Positions 43,683-52,486 of a stretch of DNA of 64,000 nucleotides are shown one piece after another. Both the position numbers and the translations under genes were made by a program. Under the pieces are notes generated by a model that saw only the letters and a list, made by a program, of their open reading frames with translations, searched no databases and had not been told where the DNA came from. The number at the start of each line of letters is the position of its first letter. The stretch's first letter is position 1. Origin of the DNA: Phycisphaerae bacterium (lineage in GTDB: Bacteria; Planctomycetota; Phycisphaerae; Sedimentisphaerales; Anaerobacaceae); the NCBI GenBank assembly GCA_017993835.1, contig JAGOLX010000012.1, positions 1-64,000 of the forward strand. Reading direction: 5' to 3'.

Positions 43683-44738
43683 ATGACTGAGGTTGGCGTC
43701 AATCCCGTCTTGGGGACATTCCTGCATGCGATCGGAGCCTTCTCCGCGGCTCTGTGTTACACCCCTCAGCAGAAGTTGCGGGGCTGGTCCTGGCAGACCT
43801 ACTGGCTGGCACAGGCGTCAGTCTGTTGGGTCTTTCTGCCGATCCTCGTGGCCTGGCTGACGATTCCAGACCTCGCGGCGGTTCTGCGGGCTGCGCCGCG
43901 CAACGCGATGTGGTGGACTTTTGCCTTGGGTGTGATCTATGGCATCGGCGGTACCGCGTTCGGTATGGCGATTCGCTATGTCGGCTACTCGCTCACCTAT
44001 GGCATCTCGATCGGCATCTCATGCGTCCTTGGAACTCTGACGGGGCCCATTCTCGAGCGAACGCTCGTGAGCACCATGGGGAAGCCCGGTGCCGGATGGG
44101 TGATGAGCGGGGTCTTCGTCGGCTTGTTGGGAACGCTGCTGTGCGGGGTGGCGGGCCGGCTCAAGGAAGCAGAGCTGCAACAAGGCACTGGCGATCCGCC
44201 ATTTGTCTTGGGCAAGGGCCTGCTCTTGTGTGGGATTGCCGGAGTCTTCTCTGCCTTCTACGGCATCGCCGTGAACCACACGGGCGCTCCCATTGCCAAG
44301 ACCGCAACGGATTTCGGGGCTGGCCACTGGCAGACCAATATCGTCTACATCTTCTCCAACACGGGCGCCTTCGTGACAACGTCCGCCTACTGTATCTATC
44401 TGGCCTGTTCGCAAGGGACATTTGGTGAATTCCGCCGGCCGAAGGATACGGCTGCCGGTGCGCTGCCGATCAACTACCTCATGGCCCTCTTGACGGGCTG
44501 CATGTGGTACGGGCAATTCCTGTTCTACGGCCTGGCCCACGTCCGTATGGGCGAATTCAAGTTCTCCAGTTGGGCGATCCACATGCTCATGTTGATCCTG
44601 TTCAGCTCCCTGGCAGGAATCGTTCTGCGGGAATGGCACGGCAGGAGTGCTCGAACGAAGGGGGTCCTGGTCACGGCACTGTTGATCCTGAGCGCCGCGG
44701 TCGTGGCTCTGACTTACGGCAACTTCCTGGGGCAGTAG
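43683..44738 (+). CDS. rhaT: RhaT-type L-rhamnose/proton symporter
   Basis: Probably brings L-rhamnose (or a related sugar) across the inner membrane. The 351 residues and ten hydrophobic helices match RhaT (344). Family-like blocks: GTFLHAIGAFSAALCYTPQQKLRGWSW at the start, then GVIYGIGGTAFGMAIRYVGYSLTYGISIGIS (about 80-110) and FYGLAHVRMGEFKFSSWAIHM near the end. GAGGAG precedes the ATG at 43683; the frame from 43611 lies inside the URO-D gene and is rejected. The divergent mutarotase gene supports the substrate call. Confidence 0.85.
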   Translation: MTEVGVNPVLGTFLHAIGAFSAALCYTPQQKLRGWSWQTYWLAQASVCWVFLPILVAWLTIPDLAAVLRAAPRNAMWWTFALGVIYGIGGTAFGMAIRYVGYSLTYGISIGISCVLGTLTGPILERTLVSTMGKPGAGWVMSGVFVGLLGTLLCGVAGRLKEAELQQGTGDPPFVLGKGLLLCGIAGVFSAFYGIAVNHTGAPIAKTATDFGAGHWQTNIVYIFSNTGAFVTTSAYCIYLACSQGTFGEFRRPKDTAAGALPINYLMALLTGCMWYGQFLFYGLAHVRMGEFKFSSWAIHMLMLILFSSLAGIVLREWHGRSARTKGVLVTALLILSAAVVALTYGNFLGQ

Positions 44739-44971
44739 CCGGCACAGGCGGTGGATACCGAGTTGTAGGCCACTCGGACGTTCACTTGTACACCGTCCGA
44801 AGGTCCGTGTGTCGCCGGTTCAGCACAGGTGTGAGGTTGTCGTCCCGTCTGCCTGAGGAGCGAGCGGGGGCCACGAGATGTGCCCCCACTCGGTTCGACA
44901 TCTGTCATGGCAAGGCTAGCTGGCTCTTGGGAAGCTTCTTGAAGCAGATGAACCCATTTGTCGTATTCCTT

Positions 44972-46969
44972 CTACTTGCCTGCTGGAGAAGATGTCTCGA
45001 TTGGCAACTCGGGACGCGCCGCCCACTCGCTCCAACTGCCGTCGTACCAGGACACGTTCGTGTACCCCAGCAACTGCGAGAGCACGACGAATGTCTGACT
45101 GGCCTGGTGGCCCGTGCGGCAGTGGACAATGACCCTGGCGTCTTTGCGCGGGATGAAAGCCTGATACGCTTCCTCCAATTCGGCAATCGGCTTGAGCGCC
45201 ATGTACGTGTCCATCTTGACCACATCTTCCGTGTACGGCCGATTCATAGCCCCCGGAATGTGTCCGGCCCGGGCCTCGTCCGATTTCTGGCCGCTGTAGT
45301 ACTCGGGTGGACGCACGTCCAAGATCACGGCGTTCTTACGCTCTACGGCCTCCAGAACCGTGATGTAGTCCACGGTGAACGCGTCCGTCTGACTCGCGAC
45401 GGGGTATGATGTCGCCGGAATGGAAGGCAGGTCCACGCCGACCGGTCTGTTCTCTGCGACCCATCTCTCATAGCCCCCGCTGAGGATGGCGTATGACGGA
45501 TGCCCCACGCGCTCCAGGGCCACTGCCACTAACGTGGCGTCGTGCACCTTGGCGCCTGGCACGAGGACGATGGTGCTCTGCGGCGTGATGCCCATGAGCG
45601 ACAAATGACGTGCCAACATGTCGGCGGGCAACAACTTGGATCCAACACCACCGACGTTGCCTCTGAGGTGTTCCACGTCCAGACGCAGGGAGCCGGGGAT
45701 GTGGCTGGTGTTGTATTCCGGCTGCGTCCGCAGATCGAGGATCACCAAACCCGGCTGCCCGATTTGGTTGGACAACCATTCAGTTTCCACCAGGCGAGAG
45801 AGTTCTTCCTCCACCGGTGGTTGCTGCGATTGCGCCGGACTCGTCGGCGCGGTCATGAAGTGCTGGCGCCACAGATTCACCCGGGCCGCTCCTGCAACCG
45901 TCAAGGGTTCAGAACGCAACGAGACCGGTTTGAGACAACGCTGAACGAATCCATCCAGTCCATCCGTCAGCATGTAGACGTTGTCGAACCCACTCCGCGC
46001 CAGAGAGTCTCTCGCTTGAGCAGGATGGGTCATGCCATTGGAATACAGCACGATCATCCCCTGGTCGCGATACGGCTGAAGGTAGCCATGCAGTTCGGAC
46101 ATGGGAACGTTCACCGCGCCGCGAATGTGAAAGCTCGCGTACTCCTCCGCCGGCCGAATGTCCACCAGCAGCAAGTCCTGCTCGCCGCGGACCAAACGAT
46201 CCGCCAGTTCTTCAGATTCGATGTGGTCGGCGGCCTGATCCACTTGTTGCAGAAGCTGTTGTTCGGTCGAACCTGCCATGACTGCTGCCGGGCGTGTTGC
46301 GCCGGATGGAGACACCGCCGTCCCCGCAGCCAGGGCCAGCAGGATCAGACTCACTGCCATCACGATGCCAGGTCGTATGCCGCTGGGGTTTCCACGCGCT
46401 TTCTCCACCCTCTCACAGACGGCAAAGAAGATCGCTCCGGCCATGACGAAGATGACCAGAAACGCCCCTTGAGATATGCCCAGGCTGTCGTAGACGAAAA
46501 GCACGCCGCGCTGACCAGCCGTGTACACGGACTCGACGAGGCCGTACGTCTCATTGAAGAGGATACTGCCGAGAACGGTCCCGCACAGGAAGATCAAGGC
46601 ATCCAGCTTGGCACAGGCGACTCCCGCCGCGGCAGTTCCCGGACACCAGCCGCCCATCACAAAGCCGACGCCGAATAGCAGCCCGCCGACGATTTGGGCG
46701 CCATAGACAGTGGGCAGGAGATACACGTCGTCAGCCTGCACAAGGCCGAAGAGCCGGGCGTAGACGAGACCTATTGCCGCCACCAGAACCGCGGTGAACA
46801 TCACCTTGATAACGGTCATGTCCCTGAAATAGAAGACCGCCGCGAGTTTGCGACTGCTGCCGAAGCCGGCCCGTTCGAGCACGAGGCCAAACAGGATGCC
46901 GATGACAAGGGCCGCCGCAAAGGCCTGGCTCGAATCAAGCGCGTCGAGCGAATAGAACGAGCTAATCAT
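44972..46969 (-). CDS. YeeE/YedE sulfur transporter fused to three rhodanese domains
   Basis: A 665-residue membrane protein that probably moves reduced sulfur compounds and handles the sulfur afterwards. Residues 1-240 carry about seven helices of the YeeE/YedE (TsuA-like) family with the conserved Cys motif GGWCPGT (about 106-112). Three rhodanese domains follow. The first (about 258-345) has SNGMTH where the Cys loop should be, and the second (about 395-500) has PGAKVHD; both lack the Cys and are probably inactive. The third (about 530-655) has HCRTGHQAS with Cys617 and looks active. The last two resemble the paired inactive/active domains of classical thiosulfate sulfurtransferases. It overlaps the small YeeE subunit by 8 bases. 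Confidence 0.87.
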   Translation of the reverse strand: MISSFYSLDALDSSQAFAAALVIGILFGLVLERAGFGSSRKLAAVFYFRDMTVIKVMFTAVLVAAIGLVYARLFGLVQADDVYLLPTVYGAQIVGGLLFGVGFVMGGWCPGTAAAGVACAKLDALIFLCGTVLGSILFNETYGLVESVYTAGQRGVLFVYDSLGISQGAFLVIFVMAGAIFFAVCERVEKARGNPSGIRPGIVMAVSLILLALAAGTAVSPSGATRPAAVMAGSTEQQLLQQVDQAADHIESEELADRLVRGEQDLLLVDIRPAEEYASFHIRGAVNVPMSELHGYLQPYRDQGMIVLYSNGMTHPAQARDSLARSGFDNVYMLTDGLDGFVQRCLKPVSLRSEPLTVAGAARVNLWRQHFMTAPTSPAQSQQPPVEEELSRLVETEWLSNQIGQPGLVILDLRTQPEYNTSHIPGSLRLDVEHLRGNVGGVGSKLLPADMLARHLSLMGITPQSTIVLVPGAKVHDATLVAVALERVGHPSYAILSGGYERWVAENRPVGVDLPSIPATSYPVASQTDAFTVDYITVLEAVERKNAVILDVRPPEYYSGQKSDEARAGHIPGAMNRPYTEDVVKMDTYMALKPIAELEEAYQAFIPRKDARVIVHCRTGHQASQTFVVLSQLLGYTNVSWYDGSWSEWAARPELPIETSSPAGK

Positions 46970-47483
46970 TCCATTGCCTCCTTACCAGATAGGCACATCC
47001 GTATCCGCCGACGAACACGCAGATCAGGAAGACGAAACTGCCTGTCATGAGCTGGGCCGAGCCGGTCAGGGCTTGTCCGGACGTGCAGCCGCTGGCGAGC
47101 CGACTGGCAAAACCCACAAGGATGCCGCCGACGAGGGCCAGGATCACACGGGCTCGAGCGGAGGCGCCCGCCGCACGTTCGAGCGATGGGCGGATTCGTC
47201 CGGCCAGAAGCGCGGAGAACAGCCCGCCGATGAAGATGCCCACGAACATGAAGACGAGGTAGTACCGCAGGGGCTGCGTGCCCCAACCGCCAAAGTACTC
47301 GCTGGCCAACGTGTGGCTCCGCAGAATGCACATCTCTGCGCCGGCCGCAATCCGGGCGATGCCCGCCGAGGCGCCGAGACCCGCACCGAGCACCAGAAAT
47401 GAAGCCAGCAAGACCAGGCCCAACAGGACCCCGGCCAGATAGGGGTTCATATAGCGATTCGGTCTGATGTCGTGGTCATCCAT
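46962..47483 (-). CDS. Small YeeE/YedE-type membrane subunit
   Basis: A 173-residue membrane protein of the YeeE/YedE family with four to five helices (about 13-40, 70-92, 108-128 and 140-165) and the conserved ASGCTSGQALTGSAQ block (about 130-144) with its Cys. Split two-subunit versions of this family are known; here the second subunit is the fusion at 44972. The start lies three bases after the stop of the metallo-beta-lactamase gene and the end overlaps the fusion gene, so all three are translated together. Confidence 0.87.
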   Translation of the reverse strand: MDDHDIRPNRYMNPYLAGVLLGLVLLASFLVLGAGLGASAGIARIAAGAEMCILRSHTLASEYFGGWGTQPLRYYLVFMFVGIFIGGLFSALLAGRIRPSLERAAGASARARVILALVGGILVGFASRLASGCTSGQALTGSAQLMTGSFVFLICVFVGGYGCAYLVRRQWND

Positions 47484-47486
47484 GGT

Positions 47487-49478
47487 TTAGCACCCCGCAC
47501 TTTTCTTGGTTGGTGGTGTCGGAACGGGCTTTGCCGGACCCGAGGGAACCGGCGCTGACGAAGGTGCTGCCCGAGGAGTCATAATCGCCGGGGCCGGAGC
47601 GGAGGGTGTCGGCGCCCCGAGTTGGGTCTGCGACCAGTAGGCATCCAGCCCACCAAAGACGGCCTTGATCTGCCGCTGAGTCTTCTGCGAGAGAATGCCC
47701 GCGACAGCCATGGCCAGCGATCCGTCGCGATCCACGATGATGAGGGGGCCGGCGCCGGTCAGCCAGGCCGGATTGCCGATCAGGTCGGCGATATCCACGT
47801 TCACCGCCCCAGGCAGGCTGTAGTCGGCGAACATCGTCGCCGGTCGGATGTCCACCAGATCGTAGGTGCCGGGCAGGTCCAGCATCAACCGGTTCAGCTC
47901 GGCTGCGCAGATTCGCTCCGGCAATGAAACCACCCGCCTGGGCACAGTCGCCACGGTGGTCTTGGTTTCCGCGCCGTATACTGGATAGCCGGCGGCGATC
48001 CACGCCTCGCTGCCTCCTGCCAGACTCGTGACCTTCGTGAACCCTTTCCGCTCCAGGACGCCGAGCGCCATCGTGGATCGGTAGGCGGAATTGCACACCG
48101 CCACCACCGGTTCGGTGGGGTTGAGCTTGCTCGACAAATCGCTCAGCTTGTTCAACGGCAGATTCAGGACGGTCCCGATCCGCAGGCCCATCCATTCATT
48201 CGGCAATCGCACATCGAGAATCAACGGCTCCGTCCCGGCCTGCATCGCAGCGTAGAGCTGTTGCGGCGGCATCAACTCATTCCTGTTGACCGCCAAGCTT
48301 GCCTTTTGCCAGTCGCTGAACAGTACGTACGGGCCCGTGTAGCCCACGCGGTGCAGGCGATGCAGGGCCTCTTTAAGGTCGTCTGTCTCGCCGCACAGCA
48401 CGACGTTGGAACTCCAGGGCACCATGATGCCGACCCAGGTCTCCATGCGACCGCGCAGGGCGATGTTCACCGAGTTGGGGATGTGCCCGGCGGCATAGTC
48501 CTTGGCGTCGCGGATGTCCACGACGTAGTACTTGCCCGAGTCAGTCAACTCCTGTCCCGGCGTCAACTTCGTCGTCAGAGGCTGATCCCAGTTGACCAGA
48601 TCCGGTCCCTTGCGATTCATCGCGGCATTGTGCCCGAAGTACTGCGGCGGTTCGCTCAGGTCCGACAGCACGGCCGTGACGAACTCGGACCTTGCCTTGT
48701 GCTGGAAATAGGGGTTGGAGGTACGCTCTTCCCCTATCGTGGAGTGAGGGCTGTCTCTCAGGTGAGCGCCGCAGAGTGAGCCAGCTCCATGGGCAGGGAA
48801 GACGAGGACGCTATCGGGCAACTTGGAGACTTTGTTCTGCCAGGTATCGAAAGCCATCCCCGCCAGAGCCGCCGCGGTTGTGCCCACTACGAGATCGGGC
48901 CGACCGACGCTGCCGACGAACAGGTAGTCGCCGGTCAGGATCAGTTCCGGCGTGTCCTTGCCCTTGGCGTAGACCAAACCGCTGGTCCCATCCACGACAT
49001 GACCGGGCGTGTCTATGGATTTAACCGTTGCCTGGCCAACCTGGATCGTCGTGCCCTCCTCCAGCGGCACGATCTTGTATTCCGCCTTGCTCTTGGCACT
49101 CTGGTAGATGGGGCACCCGGTCGCCTTGACCATCTCCATATGTCCTGCCACGAAGTCCGCATGGGAGTGCGTTAGATAGAGCCCGATGATCTTAAGGTTC
49201 TGCTGTTTGGCGGTGTCCAGGTACGCCTGAATGTCGCGGCCGGGATCGACCACGAGGGCCTGCCCATCGCTGACCACCATGTACGAATAGTGCGAAAGGA
49301 CCGGCAGGTTGAACTGGATCAGCTTGAGGCCTGGGTACTCGTACGTGTTCACGATTTGATAGCGGGCCGCGTCGTCGCCGTGAGTGGCGGACTCGGCATC
49401 CTGGACTGCCGCTGCCGACTGCCCGGCTGCGGTCACCAACAGCAGCGGCACGATCACACGGAGAACTGCATGCTTCAT
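47487..49478 (-). CDS. Exported metallo-beta-lactamase fold protein with three rhodanese domains (persulfide dioxygenase-like)
   Basis: A 663-residue protein, probably oxidising or trimming persulfides outside the cytoplasm. Signal peptide 1-24. The metallo-beta-lactamase domain (about 40-270) has THSHAD at 103-108 and H113, in the THxHADFVxGH form of MBL-rhodanese proteins, and later GDYLFVGSVGRPDL and FPAHGAGSLCG. Rhodanese domains lie near 315-405 (LCGE, Cys kept), 412-505 (VCNSAYRS, a good active loop) and 525-620 (VDRDGS, Cys replaced by Asp). A Pro/Ala-rich tail ends in SAGC. In the ETHE1 family the persulfide is glutathione-bound; the signal peptide here implies a different, extracytoplasmic substrate. 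It leads a three-gene sulfur operon. Confidence 0.85.
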   Translation of the reverse strand: MKHAVLRVIVPLLLVTAAGQSAAAVQDAESATHGDDAARYQIVNTYEYPGLKLIQFNLPVLSHYSYMVVSDGQALVVDPGRDIQAYLDTAKQQNLKIIGLYLTHSHADFVAGHMEMVKATGCPIYQSAKSKAEYKIVPLEEGTTIQVGQATVKSIDTPGHVVDGTSGLVYAKGKDTPELILTGDYLFVGSVGRPDLVVGTTAAALAGMAFDTWQNKVSKLPDSVLVFPAHGAGSLCGAHLRDSPHSTIGEERTSNPYFQHKARSEFVTAVLSDLSEPPQYFGHNAAMNRKGPDLVNWDQPLTTKLTPGQELTDSGKYYVVDIRDAKDYAAGHIPNSVNIALRGRMETWVGIMVPWSSNVVLCGETDDLKEALHRLHRVGYTGPYVLFSDWQKASLAVNRNELMPPQQLYAAMQAGTEPLILDVRLPNEWMGLRIGTVLNLPLNKLSDLSSKLNPTEPVVAVCNSAYRSTMALGVLERKGFTKVTSLAGGSEAWIAAGYPVYGAETKTTVATVPRRVVSLPERICAAELNRLMLDLPGTYDLVDIRPATMFADYSLPGAVNVDIADLIGNPAWLTGAGPLIIVDRDGSLAMAVAGILSQKTQRQIKAVFGGLDAYWSQTQLGAPTPSAPAPAIMTPRAAPSSAPVPSGPAKPVPTPPTKKSAGC

Positions 49479-50143
49479 CGCTGAATCTCCTTATTACGGG
49501 TTAGAACCTGGTGAAACTCGACGGGATGGAGGCTGGCTGTTTCGCAACACGCCCGGTGGGCGTCTTCTACCGGCGGTCAATCCGGAGAGAGGCTCTATGC
49601 GCCACTGCGGGCACCTCACGCCCCGCTGGATGCTGAGTGGGTTGACTGGCTGCATGCAGGGATCAACCTTGGCCTCGGACACAGTCACCTCGATTTCTCT
49701 TCGGAATCGCCACGGAAACTCAGTCTGACAATTACAGTTCGGGAGCTTCGCCTCTCAATACTCCAGCAGTCGGCTTCGGGTTCGTTGGCCGGGTCGCCAC
49801 AGACATCTAGTGTTCGATCCGTGGCGGCAACCCGTCCTCGCGCGTCTGACGGATGTGTTGAGGCCACACGGTCCTGTTGCCTTGCTTCCGCGCGATCGTA
49901 TACGCAGTCTCCGAGCTGGCGCGATAGTCTACGAGTGCTGTGGGAATAATATGGTATTATAATGTCGAGATTCTTTTCTGGAGGAAACGGTTTTCTTCAA
50001 CGGTCGGATGGTCCGCGTGGTACAATCTCTTTGCGATGATGTGTTGCGCAGAGCGTACGGCAACAACAGCGTTGTCTGGTCGTGAATCCGGGCTGCGCCT
50101 TGTGGGCTGTCAGATCATTCTTGGGGTAGTGAGGAGATCGGCA
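49479..50143. other. Intergenic region, no gene seen
   Basis: No supported gene. A TATAAT box lies at 49958-49963 in a short AT-rich patch, and TACAAT at 50021-50026. Either could serve the small gene at 50144, but neither has a good -35 at 16-18 bases. The rest is featureless to my eye. Confidence 0.5.
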
Positions 50144-50512
50144 ATGAAGAACGTGTCTAAGCTTTCCGTCGTGTTTCTTGTTGTTGGCTCTATCATGGGG
50201 TTGGCCTGGGCGAACAGCGCGGTCGACGGCGATGTCCCAGCCATCATGGTTTCCCCCAGCACCATTGTCCTGGCCAGGGTTTCTACCGTCACGGTCCACA
50301 CCAACATTCCCGCCGCCGATGTTGTGCGCGGGTCGCTCGCTCTCAATGGGGTTCCACCGACCAGCGTTTACGTTGATGATTGCGGGGATATCGTGGCCAA
50401 GTTCGCGGCGGCGAAGCTCGGCTTGACGCGCGGTGCGGCGACTTTGACGCTGTGTGGGGACTATGGCGCAGGCGGCAGTTTCAGCGCATCAGACAGCGTC
50501 ATAGTGAAATAG
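50144..50512 (+). CDS. Small exported protein of unknown function
   Basis: A 122-residue protein with a clear signal peptide (1-23, ending AWANS) and a mature part of about 95 residues rich in beta strands and Val/Thr. It resembles a single immunoglobulin-like or IPT-like module: PAIMVSPSTIVLARVSTVTV, then LTLCGDYGAGGSFSASDSV. GAGGAG seven bases before the ATG fixes the start; the frame from 49940 has no support upstream. Two Cys residues (about 80 and 108) could form a disulfide. It stands alone, and I do not recognise a family. Confidence 0.65.
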   Translation: MKNVSKLSVVFLVVGSIMGLAWANSAVDGDVPAIMVSPSTIVLARVSTVTVHTNIPAADVVRGSLALNGVPPTSVYVDDCGDIVAKFAAAKLGLTRGAATLTLCGDYGAGGSFSASDSVIVK

Positions 50513-50990
50513 TCGAGAGTCCCTTTTCATCTATCCACCCGATCCAGATGTGCCGATTCCCAGTCCGAGCGCTCGGTAGTAGGGTGTGCTGTGTACGTCG
50601 TCTTTCCTAAAGGAGACTCGCAAGCGACTGGTCTCCCAGGAGTCCAGCCATCACATCGTTGGCAGGACGAGGGCCGTCTGAGACCGGGTTGCCATCTGCC
50701 CCCGACCTGCCCCGACACAGGCCCGAGAGAAGGTTTCCCTGTTCCTGAGAGAGACGGGGTCGGAGCAGCACGATGTGCCGGGCCACTCTCTTCTCCAGTG
50801 CATCGCGTGCTGCCGTCTCGGGACGCCTACCCCCTTGCCGTGCAGGTCCACGGTCCGGCTGAATAGGTTCCTTTGTGCCTCTCAAAGCGAGGTAGAGACA
50901 CAGGCTTACGATCAGATGATACTCACGCTCCGCGGGACTGCCTTCCACTTGTCGTGAGGCGACGTCTTTATCCCGCCGCATCCATTGCTC
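50513..50990. other. Intergenic region with a pseudopilin gene remnant
   Basis: No intact gene. The open frames on both strands are short and overlap each other. A remnant of a pseudopilin 3' end is visible at 50807-50866, and a decayed GGTGTGC hairpin at about 50583-50600. The rest shows nothing I can name. Confidence 0.55.
50807..50866 (+). pseudogene. 3' fragment of a pseudopilin gene
   Basis: The frame reads VLPSRDAYPLAVQVHGPAE and then a TAG stop. The intact pseudopilin gene at 24622-25434 ends VLPFQDLYSLAMQVQGPAE and TAG, followed by the same GG. Most of the 60 bases are identical. Upstream the likeness is quickly lost, so this is a left-over end of a duplicated or transferred copy. 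Confidence 0.65.
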
Positions 50991-52412
50991 TTATGGGGCG
51001 GCGAGGCAGATGATTCTGCCCAGGTCCGTGCTGACGAACAACGAGCCTCCAGCGGCAGCCAGGCCGTATGCCCTGCCTTCGACCGATGCGGTCCAGGTCT
51101 CTTCGCCGGTTGCGGCCTCGTAGGCAGTCACCCTTCCCTCTCCCCCGGCAAAGAGGGTGTCGCCCGCCAGAATCAAGGTCAGGGGGCAATCGCTCGCCGT
51201 GCGCCAGACGAAGCACGCGGGCAGTTTCTCCTCGAGCGCGGAGATCTCCGCCTGAGCATTGGCAATCTCCGCGTCGAATTGCCGGCGCGGCAACTCCCCG
51301 GCGTCGCTCGGGAGCTTCTTCTTCTGCTCCTGCAATTGTTGTATGCGCCCTTTCCGGGTATTGACCTCGGTCTGGAGACCCACGTAACTGTCGCGGTCGA
51401 ATGCCTGGAGCCAGCCGTCAGCGTGCAAGTAAACGATGCCGCTGTGAATGACGATCGAAGTGGCCCCGGGGAACGTCACGAGCAGATCGTTCTTGTCGCC
51501 GCCGAAGAATCGCAATTCGCCGTCGGCACGATGGTTCTGGCCGTGTCCGTGGACGAATATCGAGTCCTCCGTCAGCAGTCCGAACACGCCGCCGAAGCCG
51601 GAACCGCCGAGGCTCTGCACCTTGTTGCCGCTGGCGCGATCGAAAACGAGCGGGATCTGGCGTCCCTGCGACAGGTAGAGTCTCGCGGCAGAGGCGAGCA
51701 TCGGACCCTGGGCCGTCATCTGTTCGTATTGCTTCCTGTAAAGACCCGGGCCGTCCGACGCTCCGGTCTGCGCGTCCAGAGCACAGAGGTAGGTCTTCTG
51801 CCAGGGCAGCAGCGACGCAGCGAAGTAGACTCTGGCGTCCTGCACAAGGACGCCGGTGCGACACGGCCAAAGCGACGTGAGTCTGCCATCGAGGGGGATC
51901 TGGGCTCCGCCGGGCGATACCTCGTGGCGCCAGACGATCTGGCCCGAGTCGCAGCGGACACAGTACACACACCCGTCATCGCAGCCGAAATAGAGCTTGC
52001 CGTCGTGGAAGGAGGGCGGCAGCCGGACGGGGCCGTTGGTGAAGACTACCCACTTCTCCCGGCCGCTGGCTGCGTCGAGGCCGTGAACTGCATTGTCGAT
52101 AGAACTGCCGAAGAAGACGCCCCCCTGGGCGACGGTCACATAGAACACGGGATCGAAGTCCCGCATGGACTTGAGGTTGATGAGGCCGGCGTACGAATCC
52201 CACTTGGCCGGGCCGCTCCAGGCAGTCCGCGGATAGTCATTGGGGACGTACTCCCATGCCTTTTGCAGGGGCAGTTGCAATTGCTCGCCCGTGACACCGC
52301 TTCGCCGATTGTCGTGCTGGTATGTGGGCCAATCTTCGGCCCGAGCCGCCGGCGATGCGATCGCCAGCAGGCACATCACGCCAAAGACGCTCACAGAGAC
52401 TCTCGATCCCAT
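50991..52412 (-). CDS. Exported PQQ-like beta-propeller with coiled-coil insertion (split first half)
   Basis: A 473-residue exported protein of the PQQ-like propeller superfamily; no PQQ site or enzyme activity can be claimed. Signal peptide 1-25, ending ARA, then DWPTYQHDNRRSGVTGE (about 27-43). Propeller blades follow (GLDAASGREKWVV, LYFGCDDGCVYCV, SLWPCRTGVLVQD). A charged helical hairpin of about 50 residues (344-394, QLQEQKKKLP, IANAQAEISALEEKL) interrupts the last blades, which resume at LILAGDTLFAGGEG. It matches residues 37-495 of the 1370-residue protein at 56893, including the helical insertion. It is the third gene after a pseudopilin and the second-half propeller, with a gap of 74 bases. 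Confidence 0.85.
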   Translation of the reverse strand: MGSRVSVSVFGVMCLLAIASPAARAEDWPTYQHDNRRSGVTGEQLQLPLQKAWEYVPNDYPRTAWSGPAKWDSYAGLINLKSMRDFDPVFYVTVAQGGVFFGSSIDNAVHGLDAASGREKWVVFTNGPVRLPPSFHDGKLYFGCDDGCVYCVRCDSGQIVWRHEVSPGGAQIPLDGRLTSLWPCRTGVLVQDARVYFAASLLPWQKTYLCALDAQTGASDGPGLYRKQYEQMTAQGPMLASAARLYLSQGRQIPLVFDRASGNKVQSLGGSGFGGVFGLLTEDSIFVHGHGQNHRADGELRFFGGDKNDLLVTFPGATSIVIHSGIVYLHADGWLQAFDRDSYVGLQTEVNTRKGRIQQLQEQKKKLPSDAGELPRRQFDAEIANAQAEISALEEKLPACFVWRTASDCPLTLILAGDTLFAGGEGRVTAYEAATGEETWTASVEGRAYGLAAAGGSLFVSTDLGRIICLAAP

Positions 52413-52486
52413 ATTGCCCTCACCTGTTGCCTATCTTCCATCGCGTCATCGTGCGCCAGCAGAGGCGGCTCGACGGCAACCCCATT

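Noticed and set aside
44806-44823. GTGTGTCGCCGGTTCAG, close to a string at about 25656-25672, with a T-loop-like GGTTCA
   Set aside because: No cloverleaf can be built at either place, so not a tRNA; the match is too short to call a repeat.
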